A stretch of 64,000 nt of DNA from CBDCNP01 sp965222425 (GCA_965222425.1 CBDCTW010000018.1:616492-680491), one strand, 5' to 3'; numbered from the stretch's first letter, positions 1 through 9,871 are shown. Made by a program: numbers and translations. Notes: generated from the letters alone by a model not told the origin.

Positions 1-160
1 GGCGTCGTGTGTCGCAGCTTGTGAGCTGGAACCGCAGATTAGCTCTCCACAGCCGCAACTCATGAGCTAGGGCCGGCCCGTCACCCCGGGTGCGCGGCAG
101 CGCCTGGCTTTCGCCTTCACGCGCATGCGTTCCGGTCTGGACCGAAGTGGGACCCAGTTC

Positions 161-1663
161 CTACTCCACCCAGTCGAATGTCCTCTCCACGGCTTTGAGC
201 CAACCCTTGTAGAGCTTTTCGCGCTTGGCTGAGTCCATCTCGGGTTGCCATGTCTTGTCCATGGCCCAGTTGGTGCGGAGCTCGGACTCGTCCTTCCAGA
301 AACCCACCGCTAATCCGGCTGCGTAGGCGGCGCCGAGGGCGGTGGTCTCGCTCACCTTGGGGCGGACGACGGGGACGCTGAGGATATCGGCTTGGAACTG
401 CATGAGCATCTCGTTGACGACCATGCCGCCATCGACTTTGAGCTCCTTGAGCTCGACTCCGGAGTCTATGTGCATGGCCTCGAGAACCTCTCTTGTTTGA
501 TAAGCGCTGGCTTCGAGGGCGGCGCGGGCGAAGTGGCCCTTGTTCACGTAACGAGTGAGGCCGACGATGGCGCCTCGTGCGTCGGTTCTCCAATAGGGAG
601 CGAAGAGGCCGGAGAAAGCTGGGACAAAGTAGATCCCGCCGCTGTCTTCGACAGTTGCTGCGAGATGTTCGATATCCGCGGAATTCTCGATGAGGTCCAG
701 GTTGTCGCGGAGCCACTGAATTAGTGCTCCGGTGATAGCGACGGAGCCTTCGAGGGCGTAGCGGGCGGGTTGTCCTCCCATTTGATAGCCGACCGTGGTG
801 AGTAGGCCGCTTTTGGAGGGGACGATGTTGGTGCCGGTGTTGAGGAGCATGAAGCAACCGGTTCCGTAGGTGTTCTTGGCCTCACCGACGTCGTAGCAAG
901 TCTGACCGTAGAGCGCTGCCTGTTGGTCGCCGAGGTTGCCGCAAACCGGGACCTCGCCACCGACCGCGCCGTCCGCTGACGTCCTTCCGTAGAAGTTGGG
1001 ATCGCTGGAGGGTCGGATCTCGGGGAGCATTTGGCGAGGGATGCCTAGGACTTCGAGAATCTCTTCGTCCCACTCGAGTGTCTTGAGGTCCATGAGAAGC
1101 GTGCGGCTTGCGTTGGTGACGTCGGTGACGTGCGTGCCACCGGTGAGCTGCCAGATGAGCCAGGTGTCGATGTTACCGAAGACGGCGTCTCCTTTTTCCG
1201 CGGTAGCTCGGAGGCCGTCGACATGCTCGAGGAGCCACTTGAGCTTGGGACCCGAGAAGTAGGTGCTGAGGGGAAGGCCGGTCTTCGGGCGGAACCGATC
1301 CTGGCCACCTGATTCTTGAGCAAGCTCGTGACAGATGCGGCTGGTGCGCGTGTCTTGCCAGACGACGGCATGGTAGTAGGGCTTGCCGGTCGTCTTGTCC
1401 CAGACGAGCGTCGTCTCACGTTGGTTGGTGATCCCTATCGCCGCCAGGTCTTTCGCTTGAACGTTGCCCTTTTCCATGGCGCCGCGGATGACCTCTTGGG
1501 TGCGCTCCCAGATCTCCATCGGATCGTGCTCGACCCAGCCGGGCTTGGGGAAGATCTGCCGGTGCTCGAGCTGGTGGGAGGCGATGATGTTGGCTTCACG
1601 ATCGAAGATCATGAAGCGGGTGCTGGTCGTTCCTTGGTCGATGGCTCCCACGTATTTGGACAA
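161..1663 (-). CDS. glpK: Glycerol kinase
   Basis: Phosphorylates glycerol to sn-glycerol 3-phosphate with ATP in the cytoplasm, feeding glycolysis and phospholipid synthesis. The 500-residue product has the full length of the FGGY carbohydrate-kinase family. It begins with the phosphate-binding motif GAIDQGTTSTR (residues about 6-16), has the substrate-side motif GITNQRETTLVW near 77, the second phosphate-binding segment with GTGCFMLLNTG near 270, and the C-terminal DGGMVVNEMLMQFQ adenine-side segment near 410. The ATG at 1663 is the family start. No glpF or glpD neighbour is present; the next gene is divergent. Identity is very secure. Confidence 0.97.
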   Translation of the reverse strand: MSKYVGAIDQGTTSTRFMIFDREANIIASHQLEHRQIFPKPGWVEHDPMEIWERTQEVIRGAMEKGNVQAKDLAAIGITNQRETTLVWDKTTGKPYYHAVVWQDTRTSRICHELAQESGGQDRFRPKTGLPLSTYFSGPKLKWLLEHVDGLRATAEKGDAVFGNIDTWLIWQLTGGTHVTDVTNASRTLLMDLKTLEWDEEILEVLGIPRQMLPEIRPSSDPNFYGRTSADGAVGGEVPVCGNLGDQQAALYGQTCYDVGEAKNTYGTGCFMLLNTGTNIVPSKSGLLTTVGYQMGGQPARYALEGSVAITGALIQWLRDNLDLIENSADIEHLAATVEDSGGIYFVPAFSGLFAPYWRTDARGAIVGLTRYVNKGHFARAALEASAYQTREVLEAMHIDSGVELKELKVDGGMVVNEMLMQFQADILSVPVVRPKVSETTALGAAYAAGLAVGFWKDESELRTNWAMDKTWQPEMDSAKREKLYKGWLKAVERTFDWVE

Positions 1664-1751
1664 TCTGGACTTCCTGGATATGGCGTTCTTGCTCAGGCTG
1701 TTGCGGCCCGTCTAGTGACCGCATAATATCCGGCGTGAAAAAGGAGGAACC

Positions 1752-2117
1752 ATGAGAAGGACCCTCGTGATCCTGTGTCTTGCACCCTGTCTCCTTGCTG
1801 CCGCGAAACGGCCTCTGACCATCGACGATACCCTCGAGATGGTCCGCCTGGATGACGTGCTGATATCGCCGGATGGTGAACGGGTATTCTACTCCGAGCG
1901 GCACCTGGACTGGGACGAGAACAAGTTCATCAAGAAGTTCTTCATGGTGTCTTCGAACGGCGGTGACGCCGTCGAGTTCGTCAAGAAGGACGGCGGGGAG
2001 AGGTTTCTCTTTTCACCAGACGGGAAGTATCTTTCGTTTCTGCGCCCAGTAGAGGAAAACGCAAAAAAAACGAAGCCGATCTTCCTAATGTCGCTTTCGG
2101 GAGGGGAGGCGAGGCAG
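1752..2117 (+). pseudogene. S9 family peptidase, N-terminal fragment
   Basis: A strong ribosome site (AAGGAGG, 1741-1747) precedes the ATG. The product starts with a signal peptide ending near LLAAAKRPLT and continues with the start of a prolyl-oligopeptidase-type beta-propeller (DDVLISPDGERVFYSE, FLFSPDGKYLSFLRP, FLMSLSGGEARQ). Homology stops at about 2117 after some 122 residues; the catalytic alpha/beta-hydrolase domain, normally 500 or more residues further on, is absent. Beyond that the frame runs through unrelated sequence to a stop at 2312, while a pilin-like frame begins. This is a deletion junction; the fragment cannot be an active peptidase. Confidence 0.8.
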
Positions 2118-2124
2118 CACGCTG

Positions 2125-2646
2125 GTGGTGGTTATGCTGATGTTGCTCCTGGTCCTGCCGTTGAGTCTCATTCTGGGACGGCTCGTGATGCAGTGGCAGC
2201 GCGGAGCGGCTCAGTTCACAAGCATCGTCGAGCTGGAGTACGCGGCGCGCGCGGGCTTCGAAGATGCGCTCAGGCGATTGGGCATGAACGAGATGAAGCT
2301 TGGCCTCGATGAGTCGACAGAGTTTCAACTCGATGGGCTCGAAGGGCACGGCGCGCGAGTGAAAGTGAGCTGGGAGGCCGACGCCATCTTGAGCCTCGAG
2401 GGGCACATCCTAGAGGGAATCGAAGCGACCAAAGCGGATCTCGATCAGATCGGTGTGGATCCCGACCTCCGCCGCGTCTACAAAATCCGGAAGCTCGAGG
2501 TCTGTCGCGTCGAGGTCATCGTCCCCGGCCCGCGGTCTTTCGCCGGGGTCCGCTTGTGGGGAGTCGTGGTCCGGGCTCCGAACGGCCCTTGGCAGCGGGC
2601 TGGCCTGAGAATCGATCGAGGGTTCTTCTCGGATGAACGACGGTGA
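2125..2646 (+). CDS. PilX-like / minor pseudopilin-type protein, 5' end lost
   Basis: The frame opens with an RRGSTLVVV leader-like motif (from about 2107) followed by a single hydrophobic helix rich in Leu/Val, then a soluble domain of about 140 residues with no recognised catalytic motif. This matches the layout of PilX- or GspK-like components of type IV pili or type II secretion, which insert by an N-terminal helix. A GTG at 2125 is the first possible start, but the true N-terminus was probably lost in the deletion that fused this region to the S9 peptidase fragment. The family call rests on architecture; expression is doubtful. Confidence 0.5.
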   Translation: MVVMLMLLLVLPLSLILGRLVMQWQRGAAQFTSIVELEYAARAGFEDALRRLGMNEMKLGLDESTEFQLDGLEGHGARVKVSWEADAILSLEGHILEGIEATKADLDQIGVDPDLRRVYKIRKLEVCRVEVIVPGPRSFAGVRLWGVVVRAPNGPWQRAGLRIDRGFFSDERR

Positions 2647-2688
2647 ATTTCTTGACTCGGGAGCAGTCGCAGCTATGATCGTGGCAGG

Positions 2689-3674
2689 ATGCCAAACGAG
2701 GTCGCCGTTCGTGCGAGGCGAGTTCCCTTTGAGGCCATCCCGGTGGTGGACCTTGGGCCCTGGTTCGAGGGGGATGAAAAGGCCCACCAGGAGCTGGCGC
2801 GTCAACTAAGCGACATCTGCCAGAACGTGGGTTTCTTCTATGTAGGAAACCACGGCCTCTCGCAGCAGAGGATCGCCGATACCTTCAAAGCCGCAATACG
2901 GTTTTTTGCGCTTCCAGAGGATCGGAAGACCACCATCCACTTTACCAAGGCGCGCAAGCAGCGAGGCTATATTCCCCTGAGAGCGGAGAGCTCTGACCCC
3001 GATGCTAGAGGAGACGTCAAAGAAGCCCTGAACTTCACGTTTCCCACTCCGCCCAAAGACGTCAACGGTCCGGCGGCCTTTCGCATGGTCGGCCCTAACC
3101 TGTGGCCGAGCTCCCTACCGGGTTTCCGCCAGACCATCGAAGAGTACTTCCAAGAAATGATTGGGTTGGGCCGCTCACTTTCCGGGACAAGACCGATCGT
3201 CCCATCGCGCAGCTTCGCCTGCTCCACTATCCACCTCAGCCCGAGCCCGTCGACCGATCCTACTTGGGAATCGGAGCACACTGCGACTACGAGTGCTTCA
3301 CGATCTTGGCTCAGGGGGAGGTCGGCGGCCTCCAGGTTCGAAATCCGGTCGGCGAGTGGATCGAGGCCCCTCCGATTCCGGGAACGTTCGTGGTCAATCT
3401 GGGAGAGATGCTGGCGTGCTGGACGAACGATGTTTTCACCGCCACGCCCCACCGCGTCATCAATAGTACTGGGAAGGAGCGCTATTCGATCCCGTTTTTT
3501 TTCGGTACGAACTACGACGCGGTGATCGAATCTCTCGAGACGTGCTGTGGCCCTGAGAGGCCCTCGCGTTGCCCTCCCGTCAAAGCCGGGCATTACCTGG
3601 CGGCCCGTCTCCAGGAGGTCTACGGGTCTCTGGGGCCAGCTGAGCCAGCCGAGTCAGCCGAGCCGCCGGGATGA
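2689..3674 (+). pseudogene. 2-oxoglutarate/Fe(II)-dependent oxygenase (isopenicillin N synthase-like), frameshifted
   Basis: The N-terminal DIOX_N domain (IPVVDLGPWFEGD, NVGFFYVGNHGLS) reads in one frame to about 3165. The C-terminal 2OG-Fe(II) jelly roll (DRPIAQLRLLHYPPQ, the iron ligands in GIGAHCDYECFTIL, the distal His in ATPHRVINS, and RYSIPFFF) reads in another frame to the stop at 3674. Compared with family members, roughly 15 residues between EMIGLGR and DKTDRP are missing at the switch, so a short out-of-frame deletion is the likely lesion. The 3' end carries a 9-bp tandem repeat (AEPAESAEP). The stop overlaps the next start in ATGA, so the two genes once formed an operon. Confidence 0.85.
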
Positions 3675-4351
3675 GTCGTGATAATCTAGCGTCGATGGAC
3701 GGCGAAGCCTTCGTCAAAGAAATGGACGCCACGCTGCGTCAGATCCTTTCTACACGCGATGCGGCGCTATCGCGGCTCTCGGAGTCCGCCGATAAGGCGG
3801 ATATGTTGATGCTCCTACGTGGGGGCTTACGAAACGAGATCGAGGCCACGGAGATCGCGGCGCGCTGGGTTCCCTCCACGCCCGAGCTCGAGGTCAAGCT
3901 CGCCTTCGCGCAGCAGGCCGGTGACGAAGCCCGGCACTTTCAGCTGATTAGCGATCGCTTGAAGGAGCTGGGGGACGACCCCGACGAGCACGCTCCGCCC
4001 GGAGAGTACGGTCCACTCTTTCAGTACTTGGAGACTCTGACGACGACGGTCGAAAGGATCGCGGGGGCTCAGTTCACCCGGGAGGCGATCGGTTACAAAG
4101 CCAACCAACTCTTCATTGCGTTCTGCGAGCACATCGGGGACAACAACACCGCGGCGCTCTATCGCGATCGCATCCAGCCGGACGAAATGCGTCACCACGA
4201 GTGGGGGAAGACCTTGCTGACCCGATACGCGACAGAGGAGAGCGAGCAAGAGTTGGCGCGGAAAGCCATCTTGAGAACGCTCGAGCTGGCCGAAGAGCTC
4301 CGGAGCCTCGCCGCCGGAAGGCTCCTCGTCGAAACCCCCCCCGGTTGCTGA
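3671..4351 (+). CDS. Ferritin-like diiron-fold protein
   Basis: A 226-residue all-helical protein with the two-helix-pair pattern of ferritin-like diiron proteins: EIEATEIAARWV near residue 58, a DEARHF motif near 91, FTREAIG near 137 and DEMRHHEWG near 170, which supply the Glu/His ligands expected for a dinuclear iron site. Function is unknown; the family includes hydroxylases and iron-handling proteins. It overlaps the preceding oxygenase by ATGA, suggesting cotranslation with that now-broken gene. There is no signal peptide, so it is cytoplasmic. It is intact although its upstream partner is not. Confidence 0.75.
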   Translation: MSRDNLASMDGEAFVKEMDATLRQILSTRDAALSRLSESADKADMLMLLRGGLRNEIEATEIAARWVPSTPELEVKLAFAQQAGDEARHFQLISDRLKELGDDPDEHAPPGEYGPLFQYLETLTTTVERIAGAQFTREAIGYKANQLFIAFCEHIGDNNTAALYRDRIQPDEMRHHEWGKTLLTRYATEESEQELARKAILRTLELAEELRSLAAGRLLVETPPGC

Positions 4352-4440
4352 CCGCCGGACGTCAAACCTCGGGCGCGTTTCTCTAACGCCTCACCTATCT
4401 CCGGAGCGGAAAGCTCTCGGCTCATTTCAACGAAGTCGAG

Positions 4441-6099
4441 TTAGGGGTTCACGGACAAAGGTTTCGGCAACGGCTCTCGGGGTAGCATCTCCTCTCGATT
4501 TGCCGCGTGGTAGACGAACGAAGCGAGGATCGCCGCCGCCTGCATGAGATCGCTGGTCTCCAAATTGTCGTAGACGTCGATGTTGGAGTGGTGGGTTCGA
4601 GTGTCATAGTCGAGAGGATCCTGAATGAATTGGAAGCCGGGAAGCTCCACTTCGTCGAAGGATTGATGATCGGTGCCCCCGGTGTTTCGGATCGCAATCG
4701 TTTTCGCACCGAGGTCCTCGAAAGGCTCGAGCCACGCTTCGAAAATGGGGCGCACCATGTCGTTCTGTTGCAGATAGAGGCCTCGGATCTTTCCGCTTCC
4801 GTTGTCGAGGTTGAAATACGCGGCGAGCTTTGCGTGCTCGGGCTCGAGCTCCATGGTCAGGGGATCGGCGAAATGATTCTTGACGCACCCGCGGGACCCG
4901 AAGAGGCCTTGCTCTTCGGCATCCCATAACGCGAGCCGGACCGTGCGATCCATCCGAGGCCGAGCGTCTTCAAGATGCGGGCGGCTTCCATGACGACAGC
5001 GCTGCCGGCGGCATTATCCGCGGCTCCCGTGCCAGGAATCGAAATGAGCACCCATCATGACGATTTCGTCCGCCTTACGACCGCCTGGAATTTCGGCAAT
5101 GACGTTGACGCCAGCCAGGTCGTCATGAAACTCGGCGGCGAGGTCCACTTCGATGCGCACCGAAATTTCCTTTTCTAACAGCCGCACGATGCGGTTGTAT
5201 TGTTCGGGAACGAGAACGACGCTGGGTGGAGGTACCGGAGATCCGGTTCGGAAGGACATGCCGCCATCGGCGTAGATGATGGAGCCGTCACCGCTGGAAT
5301 CGACGGTGAGCACCGCCGCGACACCCTCGTCGAGCAGGAATTGGGTGAGCTTCTCCTGTGCCCTGATCAGGGTTTGCCAGTAGGCCTCCGTCAGGGTCGC
5401 CGGTGCATCTTCGTAGAGGCGTCGGATCACTTTTGGATCGGTTGGGATTTCCTTCATCGGCCATTCGAAGGGGGGCAGGCGCATCGGTTCCGGTGCCTCC
5501 GCCAGCTCGTCCAGCTCATCATCGTCCAACCTGTCGAGGATCGGCTCGGTCGGGGACTCGAACTCGCGGGCCGGGTTGATGAGGACGATCTTGCCATCAA
5601 GTTTGTCCTTGTATTCCTCGGAGTAGTCTTTGATCGCCTTCTCGATTTCTTTGGGATCGTCTTGACCGGTGGAGATTGTGGCCAGGATGGCATCTCCGCT
5701 GACCGGTCCATCGGTTCCGGAGGACCAAGCCAAACACACGCCGTGGAGAGTGGTCGCTATCGGCTCCAGCATATGGACCGAGAGGCGGGAATAGGACCAT
5801 CCGCGCCCGAACTCGCCCCACTTTTCGAGTGGCGGGTTGCTGATGCCCCACTCGGTGAGCTGGTTGATCGCCCACTTCGCGGCCGCGATATAGCCCGGCG
5901 AGCCGGTCAGCCTCGGTCCATGAACATCGGTCAAATAGAAGAGAGTGTCCTCGAGCTGCGATCCCTGAAAGGCTTCCTGCTTGATGCGATGGATGGCCTT
6001 CAGGTCGGGCTCGTCAAGCTTGTTCTGGGCAGTGGCGGGAACGGCGGTCAATGCAACGATCGCGAGTGAAAGGAAGGGTAGACAGCGTCTGAACATCAC
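4441..6099 (-). pseudogene. M28 family metallopeptidase, two frameshifts
   Basis: A secreted zinc aminopeptidase-type gene. The frame from 6099 carries a signal peptide (FLSLAIVALTAVPATAQ), the N-terminal region and the first metal-ligand motif GAHFDSW. Near 5040 the reading switches to a second frame (GTGAADNAAGSAVVMEAAR, with the bridging Asp), and near 4955 to a third (TVRLALWDAEEQGLFGSRG, the Glu ligand, then TGGTDHQSFDEV). Three frames make one family-length protein, so two single-base-class frameshifts lie in the catalytic core within about 90 bp. It is a homologue of the intact M28 gene at 57.1-58.6 kb, which explains how its loss can be tolerated. Confidence 0.85.
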
Positions 6100-6173
6100 G
6101 TCTCCTGGATTTGTGCCGCGATTTCAGGGGCTTCCTAGCACGTGGCTGGCACCTGGTAGGCTGGAGCAAGGCG

Positions 6174-7381
6174 ATGCTTTCGAGACCGATCGGTCAAGCT
6201 GCTTGGCGAATGCTATACCCGCGGCCGATGGTTTTCGTCGTCTTCGGCATGCTGATGAGCGGACACGTGTTAGGACTGGTGGAGCTCGACGCCCGGGGCG
6301 AGATCGAGGAGACGCTCGCCGAGCTGACCTTGATTCTCGTGCTCTTCACCGACGCGTCGCGGATCAACCTCAAGATCCTTCGCCGCGAGTTCCATCTGCC
6401 CCTGCGTTTGCTTGCCGTCGGAATGCCGCTCACGATCCTTTTCGGCACTTTTGTGGCAATTTGGGTCTGCGGTTACTTGAGCTTCTGGGAGGCGGCGGTC
6501 GTAGCGGCCATCCTCGCACCCACCGACGCGGCCCTCGGCCAAGCGGTGGTGAGCAACGAGCGGGTGCCGGTTCGCATCCGACAAGCGTTGAACGTGGAGA
6601 GCGGGTTGAACGATGGGATCGCCTTGCCGATGGTCTTGGTCCTTCTAGCGCTGGCGGGGATGAATCAGCAAGCCGAAAGCGTGACCTACTGGGTAGGCTT
6701 CGCCATGCTCCAGGTCATTCTGGGGCCGTCGGCGGGAAGTTGGTCTATCTCGGCACGCGCACCAAGTGGATGAACCACAGCTTTCAACAGCTCTCAGCGT
6801 TGGCCATTTCCTTCTTGGCCTTCTTCGTGGCCGAGGCAGTGGGCGGAAACGGGTTCATCTCCGCCTTCTGCGCGGGCCTCACCATGGGCAACACCTCGCG
6901 GGCTATTTGCCAATGTCTCTATGATTTTGCGGAAACGGAGGGGCAGCTGCTCGCCCTCCTCACCTTTATGATCTTTGGGGTTGCCTTGGTCTGGCCGGTT
7001 GTCGACCATCTGAGCTGGAGTGTCGTCACATACGGCGTCTTGAGTCTGACGGTAATAAGGATGATCCCCGTTGCCCTCAGCATGATCCGGAGTGGCTTCC
7101 AAAGGGACACGGTCATCTTTCTCGGGTGGTTCGGCCCCAGGGGGCTTGCCTCGATCTTGTTCGCGCTATTGGTCTTGGGCCGAGCCGACATCAGCCATCG
7201 TGAGGAGATCTTCACCATCATCATCGTGATGGTGTTCTTGAGTGTATTCGCTCACGGTCTGACCGCTTGGGCGGCCAGCAAGTGGTATGCGGCACGTGCG
7301 GAGGAGATGAAGCACGAGCCCGACATGGAGGAATTGGTGCCGGTGACAGGGATGCCGGTCCGCATCCCCTTTCGCGAGTAG
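6174..7381 (+). pseudogene. Na+/H+ antiporter of the CPA1/NhaP type, frameshifted
   Basis: An integral membrane cation:proton antiporter gene. The first half (ATG 6174, after a region without good starts) encodes several hydrophobic helices and the characteristic APTDAALGQAVV and LNVESGLNDGIALP segments. At about 6730 the frame changes and the second half continues with GGKLVYLGT, NHSFQQLSALAISF, GNGFISAFCAGL and FLGWFGPRGLAS. The loop normally found between VILGP and GGKLV is short, so a small out-of-frame deletion is likely. Without frameshifting the product lacks half its helices and should be inactive. Confidence 0.85.
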
Positions 7382-7467
7382 GCAGGATGAGGGTGCGACT
7401 TGCGGCCAGCGCCGGAAGCGCATAGCATGACGAATCCTCGGGGGTCTATTAAGCAGAGAGCGAAAAG

Positions 7468-7824
7468 ATGGAGTTCTACTACAAGACGGTCGATGAGGAT
7501 GTTTTGATCCTAAGCGCCGACGGCGGGTTGGACAAGGGAACGGCAGCTCAATTCGTAGGCGAGCTGCAGAAGATCATCGAATCCGGTGCGTCCAAGATCA
7601 TCGTCGATTGCACCAAGCTCAACTATATTTCCCTGCACGGTCTTCGGACTCTATTCGGGCTGCACAAAAAATTGGTGGGTCAAGGTGGAGATGTGAAGGT
7701 GGCCGCTGTACAGGGCACGATTGCTGGCGTGATCGCGGAGTCGCGGCTCAGCACCATGTTGCAGGTCTATCCCTACGTCGATCGCGCGCGAACCGCGTTC
7801 CGAACGCCGGCCACCGGGCACTGA
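7468..7824 (+). CDS. STAS-domain protein (anti-sigma factor antagonist-like)
   Basis: A 118-residue single STAS domain (DVLILSADGGLDKGTAAQF, KIIVDCTKLNYISLHGLRTL). Such domains bind anti-sigma factors or serve as phosphorylatable switches; the Ser/Thr of the usual D-x-S-G motif lies in the NYISLHGL segment, with the sequence YISLHG in place of VDSSGLG, so phosphorylation at the usual site is plausible but not certain. No partner kinase or sigma factor is next to it. An AG-rich segment ahead of the ATG is compatible with a ribosome site. Just after the stop lies an 8-bp repeat, GCACTGAG, in about three copies. Confidence 0.8.
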   Translation: MEFYYKTVDEDVLILSADGGLDKGTAAQFVGELQKIIESGASKIIVDCTKLNYISLHGLRTLFGLHKKLVGQGGDVKVAAVQGTIAGVIAESRLSTMLQVYPYVDRARTAFRTPATGH

Positions 7825-8136
7825 GGCACTGAGGCAATGACGAGCTGGGAACGCCGGCCCGATGGGTTCTCGGCACCCCAGAGACACCGAAGCATTTGCG
7901 GTCCTAGCGATTCGAGAAGTATAATTAGTGAGTGCGTGATATTCCCTCCACCTCAAGTCTAGAACGGCCCGTTTCCCTGCAATTTCAGCGATCCCTGCAA
8001 TCAAAGACACGACACGCGTGAACCGCCAAAACCTCGTACCGCTCCAATCGAAGTATCTCTTCGGAGGGTTTTAGCCACCCAATCAACCACGTCCGCGCGT
8101 ATACTTTCGTGGGACGAACGAAAAAAGGAGGATGTC
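7825..8136. other. Intergenic region, 312 bp
   Basis: No convincing gene on either strand. It begins with three near copies of GCACTGAG and, near its end, has a TATACT (8100-8105) that could serve as a -10 for the RRM gene, without a recognisable TTGACA at the right distance. No riboswitch consensus was seen. Confidence 0.5.
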
Positions 8137-8505
8137 ATTTCTCGCAAAGTGTTTGCCGGTAACTTGAGTTTCGATATTACCAAGGAACAACTCCTCGAGG
8201 CCTTCGGCGCCATCGGCCAGGTCCAGGATGTGTTCATGCCTCTCGACAAGATGACGGGCCGGATGCGTGGGTTTGCCTTCGTAGAGTACGAGTCCGATGG
8301 CGACGCCGAAAAGGCGATCCAGGCGTTGGACGGTACGGAGCTGGCAGGTAGGCCCCTTCGGGTCAACGAGGCCCAGGCGAAGCCTCAGCGTTCATTCTCG
8401 GCACCTCGCGGAGATGGAGGTTGGGCTCCTCCCTTGGATGGCGGAAAGCCCTTCAAGAACAAGGGTAGTCGCCGCGGGATCCGTCGCCGCAAGCGCGGAT
8501 TCTAG
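8137..8505 (+). CDS. RRM-domain RNA-binding protein with apparent ATT start
   Basis: A small RNA-binding protein with a single RRM fold: RNP2 (VFAGNLSF) at the N-terminus, RNP1 (MRGFAFVEY) near residue 50, and a basic, Gly/Arg-rich tail (SRRGIRRRKRGF). Bacterial homologues begin MSxKLxVGNLSF. Here the codon in that position is ATT (8137-8139, giving I/M-S-R-K-V-F), placed five bases after a perfect AAGGAGG (8125-8131). The ATG at 8132 is out of frame and abuts the ribosome site; the in-frame GTG at 8149 lies 17 bases from it and would remove the first residues of the RRM. ATT initiation, as known for infC, is the best reading. Confidence 0.85.
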   Translation: MSRKVFAGNLSFDITKEQLLEAFGAIGQVQDVFMPLDKMTGRMRGFAFVEYESDGDAEKAIQALDGTELAGRPLRVNEAQAKPQRSFSAPRGDGGWAPPLDGGKPFKNKGSRRGIRRRKRGF

Positions 8506-8642
8506 GCCGACTCGCAGAGCCTCTCGTGAAGACTTCATAGTCCGTACTCCCAAGAATTACTGACGAACCGTTTCGTCGCCACCCGTTCTCCGTCAATGCT
8601 CATCCATTGGATCCCGCGTCGATTTGCGGGTACGCTTAGCCA

Positions 8643-9617
8643 ATGAGGGCGAGCGAATTCCTCTACCTTTCTCGAAAAGACGTAGAGATTCTCGAGATCC
8701 CGATGGCCGCGATCATCGAGAATCTCGAGAAAATGTTCCGGGAAAAGGGAGAGGGGAGGGTTGAGATGCCTCCCAAGCCCGGCATCCACACGCGTCCCAA
8801 CGCCTTCACGCACGCCATGCCGGCCTACATTCCTCTACTGGGTGCGAGCGGTGTGAAGTGGGTCTCTGGCTATCCCGAGAATCAGAAAAAGGGGCTGCCT
8901 TACGTCTCCGGCCTTCTGATCCTGAACGATCCCGACACCGGTATTCCCATCGCGGTCATGGATTGTACTTGGATCACCGCCAAGCGGACCGGCGGGGCGA
9001 CCGCGATCGCAGCGAAGCATCTGGCCCGCAAGGACAGCACTCGTGTCGGGATCGTTGCGTGCGGGGTTCAGGGAAGGAGCAACCTCGAAGCCCTTGCCGG
9101 TCTGTACAAGCTCCGGCAGGCGAAGGCCTACGACATCGTTCCCGAGATTGCCCAGCGGTTCGCGAAGGAGATGCAGGAGAAGACGGGCGTGGACGTGATT
9201 CCCGTTGAAAGTGCGCGGGAGGCCGTTCAGGAGATGGACATTGTCGTCACGAGTGGACCCATTTTGAGAGATCCGGCGCCCGCCATTGGTCCGGGGTGGC
9301 TGGCGAAAGGAGCCCTTGCGTGCCCGCTGGATTTCGATTCCTATTGGCAAGGAGATGCTCTGGCGCAGGCAGACAAACTCGCTACCGATGATATCTCCCA
9401 AGTGCGGTATTACCGACAGGAAGGGTACTTCCGCGAGACACCAGAACCCTATGCCGATCTCGGTGAGATCGTGGCCGGGAAGAAACCCGGCCGTGAGTCC
9501 GACGATGAACGGATCATCTGCATGAATCTTGGACTGGCGCTCGATGATATGGCCACCGCGATCCTGATCTACAACGAAGCCGTTCAAAAGGGCGCGGGTC
9601 AAGCACTTCCCCTGTAG
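8643..9617 (+). CDS. Ornithine cyclodeaminase / mu-crystallin family protein
   Basis: 324 residues with the layout of the OCD/mu-crystallin NAD(P)-binding family: the PPKPGIHTRPNAFTHAMPAY substrate region, the VKWVSGYPEN segment containing the conserved Lys, AKRTGGATAIAAKHL, and the dinucleotide-binding loop VGIVACGVQGRSNLEAL near residue 140. Members act as ornithine cyclodeaminase, alanine dehydrogenase or ketimine reductase, so the substrate cannot be fixed from sequence. Downstream are an M20 peptidase remnant and a dimethylarginine-hydrolase-like gene in the same direction, which suggests a role in basic amino-acid catabolism. Confidence 0.88.
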   Translation: MRASEFLYLSRKDVEILEIPMAAIIENLEKMFREKGEGRVEMPPKPGIHTRPNAFTHAMPAYIPLLGASGVKWVSGYPENQKKGLPYVSGLLILNDPDTGIPIAVMDCTWITAKRTGGATAIAAKHLARKDSTRVGIVACGVQGRSNLEALAGLYKLRQAKAYDIVPEIAQRFAKEMQEKTGVDVIPVESAREAVQEMDIVVTSGPILRDPAPAIGPGWLAKGALACPLDFDSYWQGDALAQADKLATDDISQVRYYRQEGYFRETPEPYADLGEIVAGKKPGRESDDERIICMNLGLALDDMATAILIYNEAVQKGAGQALPL

Positions 9618-9626
9618 CCCTTCCAG

Positions 9627-9836
9627 TTGAAGATCGGTCGCGATCTGCGCTCTCACGGCGTTCCCTACGGATCGGATTTGCGACTCTTCACTCGGTATGC
9701 AAAAGTGCCCGCAGTGCTCTACGGTCCGGGTGAGGTTCAGTTGGCGCACGCGGTGAACGAAAGTGTCGCCGTCGACGAGCTTTTGCTAGCGGCCCAGGTT
9801 TTCGCGACACTCATTTGTAACAAGGTAGCAGCGTGA
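9627..9836 (+). pseudogene. M20 family peptidase/deacylase, C-terminal fragment
   Basis: About 65 residues matching the end of ArgE/DapE-type M20 hydrolases (HGVPYGSDLRLFTRYAKVPAVLYGPGEVQLAHAVNE, split here by its motifs: the GVPYGSDLR segment, LYGPG, and LAHAVNESV with the last metal-ligand His). The N-terminal two thirds, with the other metal ligands, is missing. The fragment follows the stop of the upstream OCD gene by three codons in the same frame, so a deletion has removed the body of the gene. It overlaps the next open frame by GTGA. Confidence 0.75.
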
Positions 9837-9871
9837 CGGGAAACGGGGGGAAGAACTACGGGGGCCATACG

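Noticed and set aside
1..160. Gene or RNA in the first 160 bases
   Set aside because: Only a GGCCGGCC-containing stretch downstream of glpK; no frame or structured RNA could be supported.
5200..6069. 289-codon plus-strand frame opposite the M28 pseudogene
   Set aside because: Its complement carries the signal peptide and M28 domains; this strand shows no family features.
8835..9749. 304-codon open frame antisense to the OCD-like gene
   Set aside because: No recognisable motif and a real gene on the other strand.
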